From positions 5,706 to 69,705 of the forward strand of contig CAXIBC010000004.1 of assembly GCA_964022115.1 (NCBI GenBank): a stretch of DNA of 64,000 bases. Reading direction: 5' to 3'. Each line of letters begins with the position of its first letter. Position 1 is the stretch's first letter. This document shows positions 8,871 through 18,024 of this stretch, piece after piece. The notes under the pieces are model-generated. The model was not told the DNA's origin, did no database searches, and worked only from the letters and a program-made list of their open reading frames with translations. Position numbers and translations under genes: made by a program. This DNA is from Oleispira sp964022115 (lineage in GTDB: Bacteria; Pseudomonadota; Gammaproteobacteria; Pseudomonadales; Oceanobacteraceae).

Positions 8871-9950
8871 ATGATTGCTAGTCCAGTTGCACAGCCACAA
8901 GATGTTTATACAGACCTTAATAGTCTGCAAAGCATTAATGATATTGGTCGCGAAGATAAAGACCAGGCTCTACGCAAGGTTGCTGAGCAGTTTGAATCTA
9001 TGTTCGTCAAGATGATGATGAAGTCAATGCGCGATGCCAATAAGGTCTTTCAAGAAGATTCGATTATGCATTCACCACAAGAAGATTTTTATCAACAGAT
9101 GTATGACGACCAGCTTTCTGTGAGTTTATCGGGCAAGCAAGGTATGGGGCTCGCAGACGTTATCTATCGTCAGTTAAATCAGCAATACGGTGATCCTACT
9201 AAGCGGGAAGACGTGCAGTGGCAACCTCTGGATGATAGACGTAAAAACTTCTCTCATGCGATCGACCTTCAGCCCATTGAAAATAAAAATACTCAGCTTA
9301 AATCGACCCACGAAAAACCCAGCTTTGAAATTGATAGCAGTTTTATAAATAAAGCGTCGAGCCTCGAGCTTAATCCGGATGTGAACTCTAAGGCTAATTC
9401 AACTGGAGAATCGAGCACAGACGAAAAAATTCAAGCATTTAATAGCCCGCAAGATTTCATTCAGCAACTTTACCCAGCGGCGAAAAAGATCGCTAAAGAA
9501 ATGGGCATCAGCCCGAAAGCAATTATCTCCCAAGCGGCATTAGAAACTGGCTGGGGCCAATTTATGATTGCTGGGAAAGATGATCAACAAAGCTTTAACT
9601 TTTTTGGTATCAAGGCGGATAGTCGTTGGTCGGGGGAAAAGGTCACAGTGACCACTCATGAGTATCGAGAGGGCAAGCGGGTTAACGAAAAAGCAGACTT
9701 TCGTAGTTATCCGAGTATTGAAGCTGGGTTAAAAGATTATGCACAATTTTTACAAGCCCAACGCTATGATAAAGCGATGGCCGCGGGGACCGATGTAGAG
9801 CAGTACGCTCATGAATTACAGCAAGCTGGGTATGCAACGGATCCTGAGTATGCAGAAAAAATTTCACGTATTGCCAATAGCGAGATGATGCAAGCGGCAT
9901 TAACCTCAAGTGGCCAGTCTTCGAAGATGATGGAGGTGCCTCGTGGGTGA
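8871..9950 (+). CDS. flgJ: Rod-cap peptidoglycan hydrolase FlgJ
   Basis: 359 residues with the two-domain form of FlgJ. The N-terminal rod-binding domain (about 25-105) has EQFESMFVKMMMKSMRDAN and ends with GKQGMGLADVIYRQL. A Ser/Asn/Lys-rich linker (about 110-190) follows. The C-terminal glucosaminidase domain (about 190-350) contains ISQAALETGWGQFMI, where Glu225 is the expected catalytic acid. The protein caps the growing rod and cuts the peptidoglycan to let it through. The end overlaps the flgK start by 8 bp, implying translational coupling. Confidence 0.96.
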   Translation: MIASPVAQPQDVYTDLNSLQSINDIGREDKDQALRKVAEQFESMFVKMMMKSMRDANKVFQEDSIMHSPQEDFYQQMYDDQLSVSLSGKQGMGLADVIYRQLNQQYGDPTKREDVQWQPLDDRRKNFSHAIDLQPIENKNTQLKSTHEKPSFEIDSSFINKASSLELNPDVNSKANSTGESSTDEKIQAFNSPQDFIQQLYPAAKKIAKEMGISPKAIISQAALETGWGQFMIAGKDDQQSFNFFGIKADSRWSGEKVTVTTHEYREGKRVNEKADFRSYPSIEAGLKDYAQFLQAQRYDKAMAAGTDVEQYAHELQQAGYATDPEYAEKISRIANSEMMQAALTSSGQSSKMMEVPRG

Positions 9951-12921
9951 TTTATTAGGCATTGGTATTTCCGGTTTAAAAGCCCAGCAAACCGCGTTAT
10001 CGGTGACGGGGCACAACATTACGAATGCGGGTACCGAAGGCTATAGTCGCCAGACGGTTGATTTTCATGAGAATACTCCGCAATTTATTGGTGGTGCATG
10101 GGTCGGTAATGGCGTTTCTGTTGATACCATTAAGCGGGTATATGATGAGTTCTTAACCGAACAAATGCAGCGTGATACCTCCACCTTTAATGAGTTTGAT
10201 ACCTTAGCGCTGAACGCCTCGCAAATAGACAGTTTATTAGCCGATCCGGGTACGGGTATTCAGCCAGGTATTGAGCGTATGTTTGGCTCATTACAATCTG
10301 TAGTCGATGACCCATCTTCCTTGCCGGCTAGGCAAGTTTTAATCAGTGAAGCAAATGGCCTGGTGGATCGATTTTCCAGTATTAACGATCGCTTAATGGA
10401 TCAAAGCGATATTATTAATGGCCAGATGAAAATTATTGCTGGAGAAATTTCAACCATAGGTAAAGCCATTGCTGAGCTGAATGAGCAAATTCAGTTTGCC
10501 CTTGCAGCCTCTAGTGGCAAGCAGCCAAATGATATGCTGGATCAGCGCGATCGCTTAATTACTGATCTTGCCGAACTGGTATCGGTTGAAGCGGTTGAGC
10601 AAGATGGTAGTGCAGTTAATGTCTTTATTGGTAATGGACAAGCATTAGTCGTGGGCAATAATTCGAATGAAATATTAGCGACCACAGGTAATTCAGACTC
10701 TTCACGAGTCGGAATATTTTTTCGTAACGGAGGGCGCGAACAAGAGATTACGACTGAGATTAAGGGTGGTCAGTTGGGGGGCATGCTTGAATTTCGGGCA
10801 ACGGTTTTAGATACAACGTTTAATGCGTTAGGTCGCGTCGCGATGAGTATCAATGAAACGTTTAATCAGCAACATATTTTAGGGATTGATTTTGAAGGTA
10901 ATAAAGGGGGTAATTTCTTTAGCGATATTAATACCCCAAGTAATACCTATTCAAGAGCGCAAGGTGATGCGCGTAACGCACAGCCAAACGATAGATTGGT
11001 ATCAGTTCATGTGACTGATACGTCGAAATTAACCACTGATAATTATCGCATGGAATTTCCTGGCCCAGGGGATTATATTTTTAAAGTATATAATGATAAT
11101 AGCGGTGAAGAGATAGCGTCTACGGCGTTAACCGGGTTTTTACCGCAGGCATTAGAGATTGATGGCTTTGAAATACGTTTAGAAGCAGGCAGCTTTCAAG
11201 CAGGGGATAAGTTTTTATTAACCCCAACACGTTCCGGTGCTGGCAACCTTGATATGAAAATTACGCGCCCAGAAGAGGTTGCGATTGCTTCTCCAATATC
11301 AACCGATTCAGCGATTGGTAACCGAGGTAGTGGGGCTATATCTCAAGGCTCAGTATATGATGTTAATACCCCTTATTTATCCAGCGAAGGAGAAATGGAC
11401 CCACCGTTATTAATTCGTTTTTCGGCTGCCGACCGTTTTGACGTATTGGATAATTCAGATCCAGGTAATCCAATTCCTTTATTTCCACCGCTAATGAATC
11501 AGAACTATTTTCCTGGTATTTCGAATAGCCTATTACCCGCCGATGAAGGAAAAACGGCCTTTACTAGCTTTGGTGGTTATTTGCCGGTTAAGCCGACTTA
11601 TCAAGCGCCAGCACCGGCTCCCATAGTGAATGCGGTGAATGGTTTTTTTCCTGAACGCATACGTATTAATCTTGAAGACCCTAAGACAGGTTTAGTTACC
11701 ACTCAGCCTTTATTGACAACTCCTGCTAATGCTTCTGCGCAAGAAATTGCTCGTTTATTATCTGAACGTAATGGGATCGAAGCCAGCGCTCGCACCACAG
11801 TTGAACTCACAGATTTTACCTCTGATAATAATTCTTTAATTAATATGGGCTTAACCCTTAATGGTATTCAGCTAACGGATACTTTAGGGGTAGGGCAAAC
11901 CAAATATGATGCAGAGTATCCTGCCGTTGTCCCAGATCCTATTACCCCCAATTTTATTGCTGATCGCATCAATGCCAACCGTGCACTTCAAGATAAAGGC
12001 ATTATTGCAAAAAGTGATGGTGATACCGTGACTATCATTGCTTTGCAAGGGGAGGACTTATCTTTTGATGTGACTGGGGATATGGGGGATAGCTTCACCC
12101 TATCCAATGGTCAGGATATTAAACTCACACAAACGGGAGCATCGCCACTTAGAAACTTGTCGGAATTTGAAGGCTTTGATTTTACCGTCGATGGACCTTA
12201 TACCTATGATTTTGAGGTGCCAGGGCAAGGCACTTTCAGTATTGAACTAACGGGAAATCATGCCACAGGGGCGGATGTATTAAACGAAATAGAAAATAAA
12301 ATTGCCGCCAGTGGCCTGTCATATTCTGGCAATGTAGATGCGGTTTTAGACGAAAAAGGTAATATTAGTTTTCAATCAAGATTACAAATTACCGGCACAG
12401 GGCCTAACGGTAGTAATAAAGTTGCCATGGGTGGGGAAATAAAAGTGGTGACAGAAGAACACTACAGTTTAGATATAGACCCTCCTGGTAATAACTTATT
12501 TAATACTGCTCCTGTGGGCAAACCCATACACTTTGGATTTGAAATAGAAATTGAAGGCTTGGTTCAAGCCGGTGATAAATTTACCGTACAGTTTAATAAA
12601 GACGGCACCTCAGACAGTCGTAATGGTACTCGCTTGGGTGATTTACAAATTCGCGATAGTATTAATGGTAATGCCAGTTATAGCGAAGCCTATTCCACCT
12701 TAGTAGAAGAGGTGGGCTCGATTACAAGCCGAGCTCAGCTTAATCAGGACTCTAGTGAGGTTTTATTGCGTAACTCAAAAGATGCCGTCGATAGTGCATC
12801 TGGGGTTAACCTCGATGAAGAAGCCGCGGCACTTATTCAATATGAGTTAGCGTATAATGCATCGGCAAAAGTAATTAAAGTTGCTCGCGATATTTTTGAT
12901 ACCTTACTTAATACTTTTTAA
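9943..12921 (+). CDS. flgK: Giant hook-filament junction protein FlgK (HAP1)
   Basis: 992 residues, nearly twice the 450-680 common for FlgK. The GTG start overlaps the end of flgJ and has GGAGG upstream. Conserved ends identify it: GISGLKAQQTALSVTGHNITNAGTEGYSRQ (about 8-37) and the C-terminal NLDEEAAALIQYELAYNASAKVIKVARDIFDTLL. The D1 region has QRDRLITDLAELVSVE. The extra mass lies between about residues 350 and 900 and includes several beta modules of the kind seen in FlgE and FliD of this cluster (for example near 760-840). FlgK joins hook to filament. Confidence 0.95.
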   Translation: MGDLLGIGISGLKAQQTALSVTGHNITNAGTEGYSRQTVDFHENTPQFIGGAWVGNGVSVDTIKRVYDEFLTEQMQRDTSTFNEFDTLALNASQIDSLLADPGTGIQPGIERMFGSLQSVVDDPSSLPARQVLISEANGLVDRFSSINDRLMDQSDIINGQMKIIAGEISTIGKAIAELNEQIQFALAASSGKQPNDMLDQRDRLITDLAELVSVEAVEQDGSAVNVFIGNGQALVVGNNSNEILATTGNSDSSRVGIFFRNGGREQEITTEIKGGQLGGMLEFRATVLDTTFNALGRVAMSINETFNQQHILGIDFEGNKGGNFFSDINTPSNTYSRAQGDARNAQPNDRLVSVHVTDTSKLTTDNYRMEFPGPGDYIFKVYNDNSGEEIASTALTGFLPQALEIDGFEIRLEAGSFQAGDKFLLTPTRSGAGNLDMKITRPEEVAIASPISTDSAIGNRGSGAISQGSVYDVNTPYLSSEGEMDPPLLIRFSAADRFDVLDNSDPGNPIPLFPPLMNQNYFPGISNSLLPADEGKTAFTSFGGYLPVKPTYQAPAPAPIVNAVNGFFPERIRINLEDPKTGLVTTQPLLTTPANASAQEIARLLSERNGIEASARTTVELTDFTSDNNSLINMGLTLNGIQLTDTLGVGQTKYDAEYPAVVPDPITPNFIADRINANRALQDKGIIAKSDGDTVTIIALQGEDLSFDVTGDMGDSFTLSNGQDIKLTQTGASPLRNLSEFEGFDFTVDGPYTYDFEVPGQGTFSIELTGNHATGADVLNEIENKIAASGLSYSGNVDAVLDEKGNISFQSRLQITGTGPNGSNKVAMGGEIKVVTEEHYSLDIDPPGNNLFNTAPVGKPIHFGFEIEIEGLVQAGDKFTVQFNKDGTSDSRNGTRLGDLQIRDSINGNASYSEAYSTLVEEVGSITSRAQLNQDSSEVLLRNSKDAVDSASGVNLDEEAAALIQYELAYNASAKVIKVARDIFDTLLNTF

Positions 12922-12946
12922 TTTCAGCCTTAGGAGACTTTAGAAT

Positions 12947-14185
12947 ATGCGTATTTCTACCTTGCAGTCATTTAATAAAGGGCTGAACTCAATTTTAGAT
13001 AACCAAAATCAGGTCAACAAAACCCAGCAGCAGGTTTCTAGCGGACGCCGAGTATTAACCCCAGCAGATGATCCGATTGCGGCGACAAAAATATTACAGC
13101 TGCAACAAGATGCTGCGTTACGCGAACAGTTTGGTAAAAACATGACGGGGGCGCAAGGGCGACTAAGCCTAGAAGAAACTCAACTAGCAGGGATTACTGA
13201 AAACCTGACACGGTTAAAAGAATTAACCATTAAAGCCGGAGATGGTGCCCAGACTCTTAGCGATCGCCAAGCCATCGCGGCGGAGGTGCGGGAGATATTA
13301 GGCTCAGCGGTCAATTTAATGAATTCAAAAGACGCCGGTGGTGAATACCTTTTTTCGGGTTTTAAGGGTGGGACACAACCTTTTCAGCAAAACGAAAATG
13401 GACGATATGATTATGTCGGTGATGAGGGGCAGCGTTTTATATCGATTGCCAGCTCTACTACGGTAGCCACTGGAGATAATGGTAAGAATTTATTTGTTGA
13501 TGTGAAAGCCGCAGAAAATTCCTTTACGACCCAAACCAACCCGTTGAATCAAGGCACGGGTATTATTAACCCAGGTTTTGTTGTTGATAAAGAAGCCTAT
13601 GCAGACTTTTATCCTGAAGACTTAGTGATTACCTTTAATGCCGAAAGCGCGATTTCACCACCAGGGCCTAACTTTACCATTCGCCAAGCTTCTGATGGTC
13701 GAGTAGTCGAAGGTCTTGAAATGGAAAGCTATAATAAAGGTCGTGAAATTATTGTTGCGGGAGTGGCGCTAAAGATAAATGGTGATACACAGCCCGGTGA
13801 TGAGTTCTTAGTGAACTCGTCGGAAAAACAAAGTATTACCGATACTATTTATCGATTATTAGATGGTCTCAATACCCTTGGGGATACCCCGACGGATTCA
13901 GCAACCTTAACTAATTTATTAGATAATACTCTGAATAACTTGGCTTATGCGCAATCCAGTATTTCTCAAGTTCGAAGTGAAGTTGGGGCGCGGCTGAATA
14001 TTATCGACAATACCTCAAGCTTAGCCGCGGATATTGATCTAGTGAGTAAGGCTGTATTATCTGAGTTAAGTGATGTTGATTTTGCCGAGGCCGTCAGTCG
14101 CTTATCATTGCAATCGTTTTTATTGGAAGCGGCGCAGCAGAGCTATGCAAAAATTCAAAACTTATCATTATTCAATCAGCTCTAA
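12947..14185 (+). CDS. flgL: Hook-filament junction protein FlgL (HAP3)
   Basis: 412 residues, somewhat longer than the 300-400 norm. The flagellin-like N-terminus (MRISTLQSFNKGLNSILDNQNQVNKTQQQVSSGRRVLTPADDP) and the helical D1 segment (LTIKAGDGAQTLSDRQAIAAEVREIL, DAGGEYLFSGFKGGTQPF) are diagnostic. The C-terminal D0 helix (DVDFAEAVSRLSLQSFLLEAAQQSYAKIQNLSLFNQL) completes it. FlgL is the second junction protein between hook and filament. It is the last gene of flgJKL, 25 bp after flgK, and is followed by a 302-bp gap that holds the flagellin promoter. Confidence 0.95.
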   Translation: MRISTLQSFNKGLNSILDNQNQVNKTQQQVSSGRRVLTPADDPIAATKILQLQQDAALREQFGKNMTGAQGRLSLEETQLAGITENLTRLKELTIKAGDGAQTLSDRQAIAAEVREILGSAVNLMNSKDAGGEYLFSGFKGGTQPFQQNENGRYDYVGDEGQRFISIASSTTVATGDNGKNLFVDVKAAENSFTTQTNPLNQGTGIINPGFVVDKEAYADFYPEDLVITFNAESAISPPGPNFTIRQASDGRVVEGLEMESYNKGREIIVAGVALKINGDTQPGDEFLVNSSEKQSITDTIYRLLDGLNTLGDTPTDSATLTNLLDNTLNNLAYAQSSISQVRSEVGARLNIIDNTSSLAADIDLVSKAVLSELSDVDFAEAVSRLSLQSFLLEAAQQSYAKIQNLSLFNQL

Positions 14186-14487
14186 CCTCTGGTTAATCAT
14201 AATCTTCTAGGTCATTCTCTAGGTCACCTGCTATTTTTCTTCTCGGTTAGCTTCTATCTAACCAGCGACTTGCTGCCCCGAGTTTCTCCGCGTGACCTGC
14301 TTATAGTCCCTTAATGGGATTTTGCATAAAAATATCTGGTTATAAATATGCGCCTTTCATATTCCAAACACGACTAGATAAATAGCAAACAATTTCTAAA
14401 GTAATTCCAAATGGTGTCGTTAACCTTATTGAAATAAAGAATTGTCCAGAAACTTGGGCGTTCAAGGACTAACAGAGGGTTAAAAAA
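14186..14487. other. flgL-fliC intergenic region
   Basis: 302 bases without a gene. It holds a small inverted repeat (GGTTAG...CTAACC, about 14247-14265), a short hairpin TCCC-TTAA-TGGGA followed by TTTT near 14308-14324 that may be a weak terminator for flgJKL, a near-direct repeat of TCTAGGTCA near 14207-14224, and the sigma28 promoter at 14397-14423. A purine-rich ribosome binding site (CAGAGGG) precedes fliC. Confidence 0.6.
14397..14423 (+). promoter_or_regulatory. Sigma28 (FliA) promoter of fliC
   Basis: TAAAGTAA at 14397-14404 and GTCGTTAA at 14416-14423 are separated by 11 bases. They compare with the FliA consensus TAAAGTTT-N11-GCCGATAA: all of TAAAG and 6 of 8 -10 bases match. Transcription should start near 14430, about 58 bases before the flagellin start codon. 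Confidence 0.8.
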
Positions 14488-17388
14488 ATGCCACAAATTA
14501 TTAATACCAATATTGCCTCGTTGAACGCACAGCGTAACTTGGATAAATCACAGTCTTCAAACCAGCAAGCGTTACAGCGCTTATCATCAGGTCTTCGTAT
14601 TAACAGTGCGAAAGACGATGCGGCAGGTTTGGCGATTTCGACTCGTTTCACCTCTCAGATTAAAGGTCTGAACGTTGCCGTACGTAACGCCGGTGATGGT
14701 ATCGCTCTGGCACAAACTGCCGAGGGTGCTTTGGGTTCCATGAACGATAGCCTACAGCGTATTCGTGAACTATCAGTGCAGTCTGCTAACGCGACTAACT
14801 CTGATGTTGACCGCGACGCGCTGCAAGCGGAAGTTAGCCAGCTAGTGGCTGAAATTTCACGTACCGCTGATGAAACAGATTTTAACGGGCGTAAGCTGTT
14901 AGATGGTTCATTCTCTGCGGCTTTCCAAGTAGGTGCAAACGCAGGTCAAACCATTGATGTATCGATTGCAGAGTTAACGACAGATAAACTCGGTGCTTCA
15001 AATGCCTCGGGTATCAGTGCTAATGGTGTTGATGCGGCTTTGGCTAACGGTGACTTAACCATCAACGGTGTAGACATTAAAGCCAGTCAAGCAACAGATG
15101 ATACCGCTTCAACGGTAAATGCGGCAAGCTCTGGTATTGCTAAAGTAGCAGCGATTAATAAGCAAACTGATGCGACCGGTGTTACAGCTTATGTGAATGA
15201 AACCGTCGCGGTGGGTACTAAAATGGTTGCTGGCGCAGGGGCTGGTGATCTGACCTTAAATGGTGTGACTATTTCTTTGTCTACTTCCACGGATGCTGCG
15301 GCTTCTCGCGCCTCGGTAGTAGAATCAATCAATGCGGTTGCTGACCAAACCGGTGTTACGGCAACAGACTCTGGTAATGATGCTGGTGGTGTCACCTTAA
15401 CCGCTGCCGATGGCCGTAATATTGAAATGGCATTGGGTGGTACTTTATCCTCGGCTAATACAGGTTTGGCTGATACCAGTAATAACTATGTCGCTGGTTA
15501 TACCTTGGTTTCTAATAGTGGTTCTATTGAAATCGGTGGTGGTGATGGTTCCGGTATCGGTGATATTAATAACAGTGGTTTAACCGCTGGCACCTATGAT
15601 AAAGGGGTGGCTAGTGCGACCACCAGTTCAGTAACGAAATCAACGACTACCGGTAAGTTGGAACTTGCGCCAGATGGTGGTGCCGGTATTACTAATACCG
15701 TTGGTTTAACCGCGGCATTGACTGAAGCTCATTCGTATTCCGTTACTATCGATGGCACCGAGACAACTTTCCAGCTGGCTGCGGCTACGGCTTCTGAAGA
15801 TATTGTGGCGGAAATGGCGAATACCATTACAGCCTCTTCTGCTGATGTTACGGCTTGGGAAGAATCAACTGAGACCTTATCTGCGGGTACGGCATTTGTT
15901 GCGGGTGAAGGCATTATCTTAGGGGGTAATACATTCGCCCTTGCATCAGATGATGCGGCGGGCTGGAGTGCTTTGACCGATGCGATTAACGCTTTTGATT
16001 TTGGTGCTAACGTGGATGTGAGTGCGGCATTTGATGAAACCTCTTCTGCCACTTCATTAGACTTAACCGTTAAAAACTTTGCCGCAACAGGCTTTGCTGT
16101 GGACGTTGCCGCGAACGGCGATATGGACCTAGGTGGCTTTGACATGCAGGCGGGTCTTACGACGCTTAGTGGCCAGCTGAATTTTGTCAGTAATACCGGT
16201 AAGGATGTGAGCGTTGATGTCACTCGAGACGTCGATGGTGCGGACGAGTTATTACTTGCAACAGAATTCTCTGCTTCAGGTAGTGGTACCTTGACTCAAA
16301 CTAGCTACAGTGGGCCAAACGCATTAGCCGATGGTGACCTAGTCGTTAATGGGGTTGCGATTTCAGCGGCTAAAGCTTCTGATGATACCGCCTCAGCAAC
16401 GGTGGCAAGTAATGGTACGCAGATTTTGTCTTCTTCTAAGTCAAACTCGGCCATCTCAATCGCGGCTGCTATTAACAAGGTTTCTGATGAAACCGGCGTC
16501 ACTGCAGAAGTGGAATCAACTAAGGTTGTGGGTAGTACGAGTACGACTCCTACCGCGGATGCAACAGGATTTGAAACCGGTGACCAGGCGCAATTATTCA
16601 TTAACGGTGTAGATCTTGGTAATGTCACTCTAGCGGATACGGGTGATGGTACGACCATTGACCAAGATAAAGCTAAGGCTGATGCGATTAACCTGATTAA
16701 TGCTTCCTCTGGTAAAACCGGTGTCATTGCGGTGGATAATGGCTCGTCTATTTCCCTTGAAGCTGCAGATGGTCGAAATATTTCGGTCGCTATTAATAAT
16801 AAGTCTGGGGCTACCGATAGTGCTACGGGTATTGGCTCTATGATGGGCTTAAACTCTTCTATCGATGGTATTGGTGAGTCGGTATTTGGTGATGCGGACG
16901 CTGCGGCTAACGTTTCGAATGTCAGTGCGGAAAGCCTAACGTATGAAACGACTGTGGGTAAGGTCAAGTTAACATCGGCTTCTGAGTTTGAAGTGGGTGT
17001 CGGTACTAACGGTAAAGCAGAGCTTGAAGCGATGGGCTTCCAAGCAGGCTCCTTTGGTGGTGGTGAAGATGGTCAATTCTTAGTCGATATTGATATCTCT
17101 ACGGTTGAAGGTGCAACAGCGGCCTTGGTCGCTGTGGATAACGCCATTGGCCAGGTTGCTAGTCAGCGAGCTGACTTAGGTGCGATCCAAAACCGTATGG
17201 AATCTACCGTCAGTAACTTGCAAGTAACCTCTGAAAACTTGAACGCGGCCAACTCGCGCATTCAAGATGCCGACTTCGCGGCAGAGACGGCGGAATTGCA
17301 ACGTACTAACGTGCTACAGCAGGCTGGTATTTCGGTACTCGCTCAGGCTAACGCTGCCGGCCAGCAGGTTCTTTCACTTCTAGGATAA
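14488..17388 (+). CDS. fliC: Giant flagellin FliC
   Basis: 966 residues, about twice a typical flagellin. N-terminal D0/D1 (1-165) is classic: MPQIINTNIASLNAQRNLDKS, LSSGLRINSAKDDAAGLAIS, and the TLR5-site type LQRIRELSVQSAN. C-terminal D1/D0 (about 860-966) has VASQRADLGAIQNRMESTVSNL and the terminal QAGISVLAQANAAGQQVLSLLG. The centre is enlarged with beta modules, and there is a visible internal duplication: 'NGDLTINGVDIKASQATDDTAS' near residue 187 and 'DGDLVVNGVAISAAKASDDTAS' near 615, each followed by 'AAINK..D.TGVTA' and 'ADGRNI'. These are flagellin_IN-type hypervariable repeats exposed on the filament surface. It is driven by its own sigma28 promoter and followed by flaG. Confidence 0.96.
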   Translation: MPQIINTNIASLNAQRNLDKSQSSNQQALQRLSSGLRINSAKDDAAGLAISTRFTSQIKGLNVAVRNAGDGIALAQTAEGALGSMNDSLQRIRELSVQSANATNSDVDRDALQAEVSQLVAEISRTADETDFNGRKLLDGSFSAAFQVGANAGQTIDVSIAELTTDKLGASNASGISANGVDAALANGDLTINGVDIKASQATDDTASTVNAASSGIAKVAAINKQTDATGVTAYVNETVAVGTKMVAGAGAGDLTLNGVTISLSTSTDAAASRASVVESINAVADQTGVTATDSGNDAGGVTLTAADGRNIEMALGGTLSSANTGLADTSNNYVAGYTLVSNSGSIEIGGGDGSGIGDINNSGLTAGTYDKGVASATTSSVTKSTTTGKLELAPDGGAGITNTVGLTAALTEAHSYSVTIDGTETTFQLAAATASEDIVAEMANTITASSADVTAWEESTETLSAGTAFVAGEGIILGGNTFALASDDAAGWSALTDAINAFDFGANVDVSAAFDETSSATSLDLTVKNFAATGFAVDVAANGDMDLGGFDMQAGLTTLSGQLNFVSNTGKDVSVDVTRDVDGADELLLATEFSASGSGTLTQTSYSGPNALADGDLVVNGVAISAAKASDDTASATVASNGTQILSSSKSNSAISIAAAINKVSDETGVTAEVESTKVVGSTSTTPTADATGFETGDQAQLFINGVDLGNVTLADTGDGTTIDQDKAKADAINLINASSGKTGVIAVDNGSSISLEAADGRNISVAINNKSGATDSATGIGSMMGLNSSIDGIGESVFGDADAAANVSNVSAESLTYETTVGKVKLTSASEFEVGVGTNGKAELEAMGFQAGSFGGGEDGQFLVDIDISTVEGATAALVAVDNAIGQVASQRADLGAIQNRMESTVSNLQVTSENLNAANSRIQDADFAAETAELQRTNVLQQAGISVLAQANAAGQQVLSLLG

Positions 17389-17407
17389 GTCGTAAGACTG
17401 ACTGAAA

Positions 17408-17453
17408 CTCTCTATCTGATTTTAACCTGGTAGGTTAAAGAGAAGGTAGAGAG
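17408..17453 (+). other. Long stem-loop between fliC and flaG
   Basis: CTCTCTATCT (17408-17417) pairs with AGGTAGAGAG (17444-17453), and inside it TTTTAACC pairs with GGTTAAAG around the loop TGGTA. The structure begins 19 bases after the fliC stop. No U run follows, so it is more likely a 3' stabiliser or processing site for the abundant fliC mRNA, or a leaky terminator that lowers flaG relative to fliC. Confidence 0.6.
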
Positions 17454-17496
17454 GTTCAAATCTTAGTAGTAAGAACCCTAGCCATTGAGGTGATAT

Positions 17497-17898
17497 ATGA
17501 ATGATATGAAAGCCCATTTAACTGATAGAGTTTCGTTAGTGCCAAAGAATGCGACTCAGCTTTCATCTTCTGTCGCTGCTAATGCTTATGGAAGAGAGCA
17601 AGTCGCAGCAACAGGGAAAACCGAGGGTGGCAAAGCCTTGCCACTGAATGTTGAAAGGATTGCCGATATCAGTGAACAGCAGGTAAAAGATGCTGTTTCT
17701 AAATTAAATGAATACGTGCAATCAACGGAACGTACACTCGATTTTCAAATGGATGAAGATAGCGGTAAGACGGTCATTAGGGTATTTGATAAAGCTTCTT
17801 CAGAGTTGATTCGTCAGATACCCAATGAGTTAGCCTTAGAGTTGGCGCAAAACTTGAATGATGAAGAACCATCGTTATTGTTTAGCGCTCAAGTGTGA
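17497..17898 (+). CDS. flaG: Flagellar protein FlaG
   Basis: 133 residues, normal size. The C-terminal two thirds carry the FlaG family signature: 'QVKDAVSKLNEYVQSTERTLDFQMDEDSGKTVIRVFDKASSELIRQIPNEL' (about 68-118). The N-terminal 60 residues are variable. FlaG lies between fliC and fliD in polar-flagellum clusters and affects filament length; its molecular role is unsettled. The start has TGAGGTGATAT as ribosome binding site. It probably depends on read-through from the fliC promoter across the stem-loop at 17408-17453. Confidence 0.92.
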   Translation: MNDMKAHLTDRVSLVPKNATQLSSSVAANAYGREQVAATGKTEGGKALPLNVERIADISEQQVKDAVSKLNEYVQSTERTLDFQMDEDSGKTVIRVFDKASSELIRQIPNELALELAQNLNDEEPSLLFSAQV

Positions 17899-17938
17899 CA
17901 TTGCGAACTTATTGTTAGCACTAAATGAAGTAGTTAGC

Positions 17939-17965
17939 TAAAAATAACCCCAGACTAGCCGATAA
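17939..17965 (+). promoter_or_regulatory. Sigma28 (FliA) promoter of fliD, embedded in a terminator
   Basis: TAAAAATA (17939-17946) and GCCGATAA (17958-17965) with an 11-base gap. The -10 box equals the FliA consensus at all 8 positions and TAAA is intact in the -35 box. The start should be near 17972, within the right half of the flaG terminator, about 53 bases before fliD. Confidence 0.85.
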
Positions 17966-17984
17966 CGTTAGTACTGGGGTTTTT
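17946..17984 (+). terminator. Rho-independent terminator of fliC-flaG
   Basis: CCCCAG (17948-17953) pairs with CTGGGG (17974-17979), followed by TTTTT. The loop of about 20 bases has further pairing (CTA/TAG) and contains the -10 box of the fliD promoter. It lies about 50 bp after the flaG stop. Confidence 0.75.
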
Positions 17985-18024
17985 GCGTTCCAGTATGTAA
18001 TGCTTTGAAGAGTGGAGGCAGGCT

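Noticed and set aside
15729..16223. 164-codon minus-strand open frame within fliC
   Set aside because: Same reason: shadow of the Ala/Thr-rich flagellin centre.
16305..16967. 220-codon open frame on the minus strand within fliC
   Set aside because: It is antisense to the flagellin repeats; biased codon use there leaves the opposite frame open. No ribosome binding site, domain or promoter supports it.
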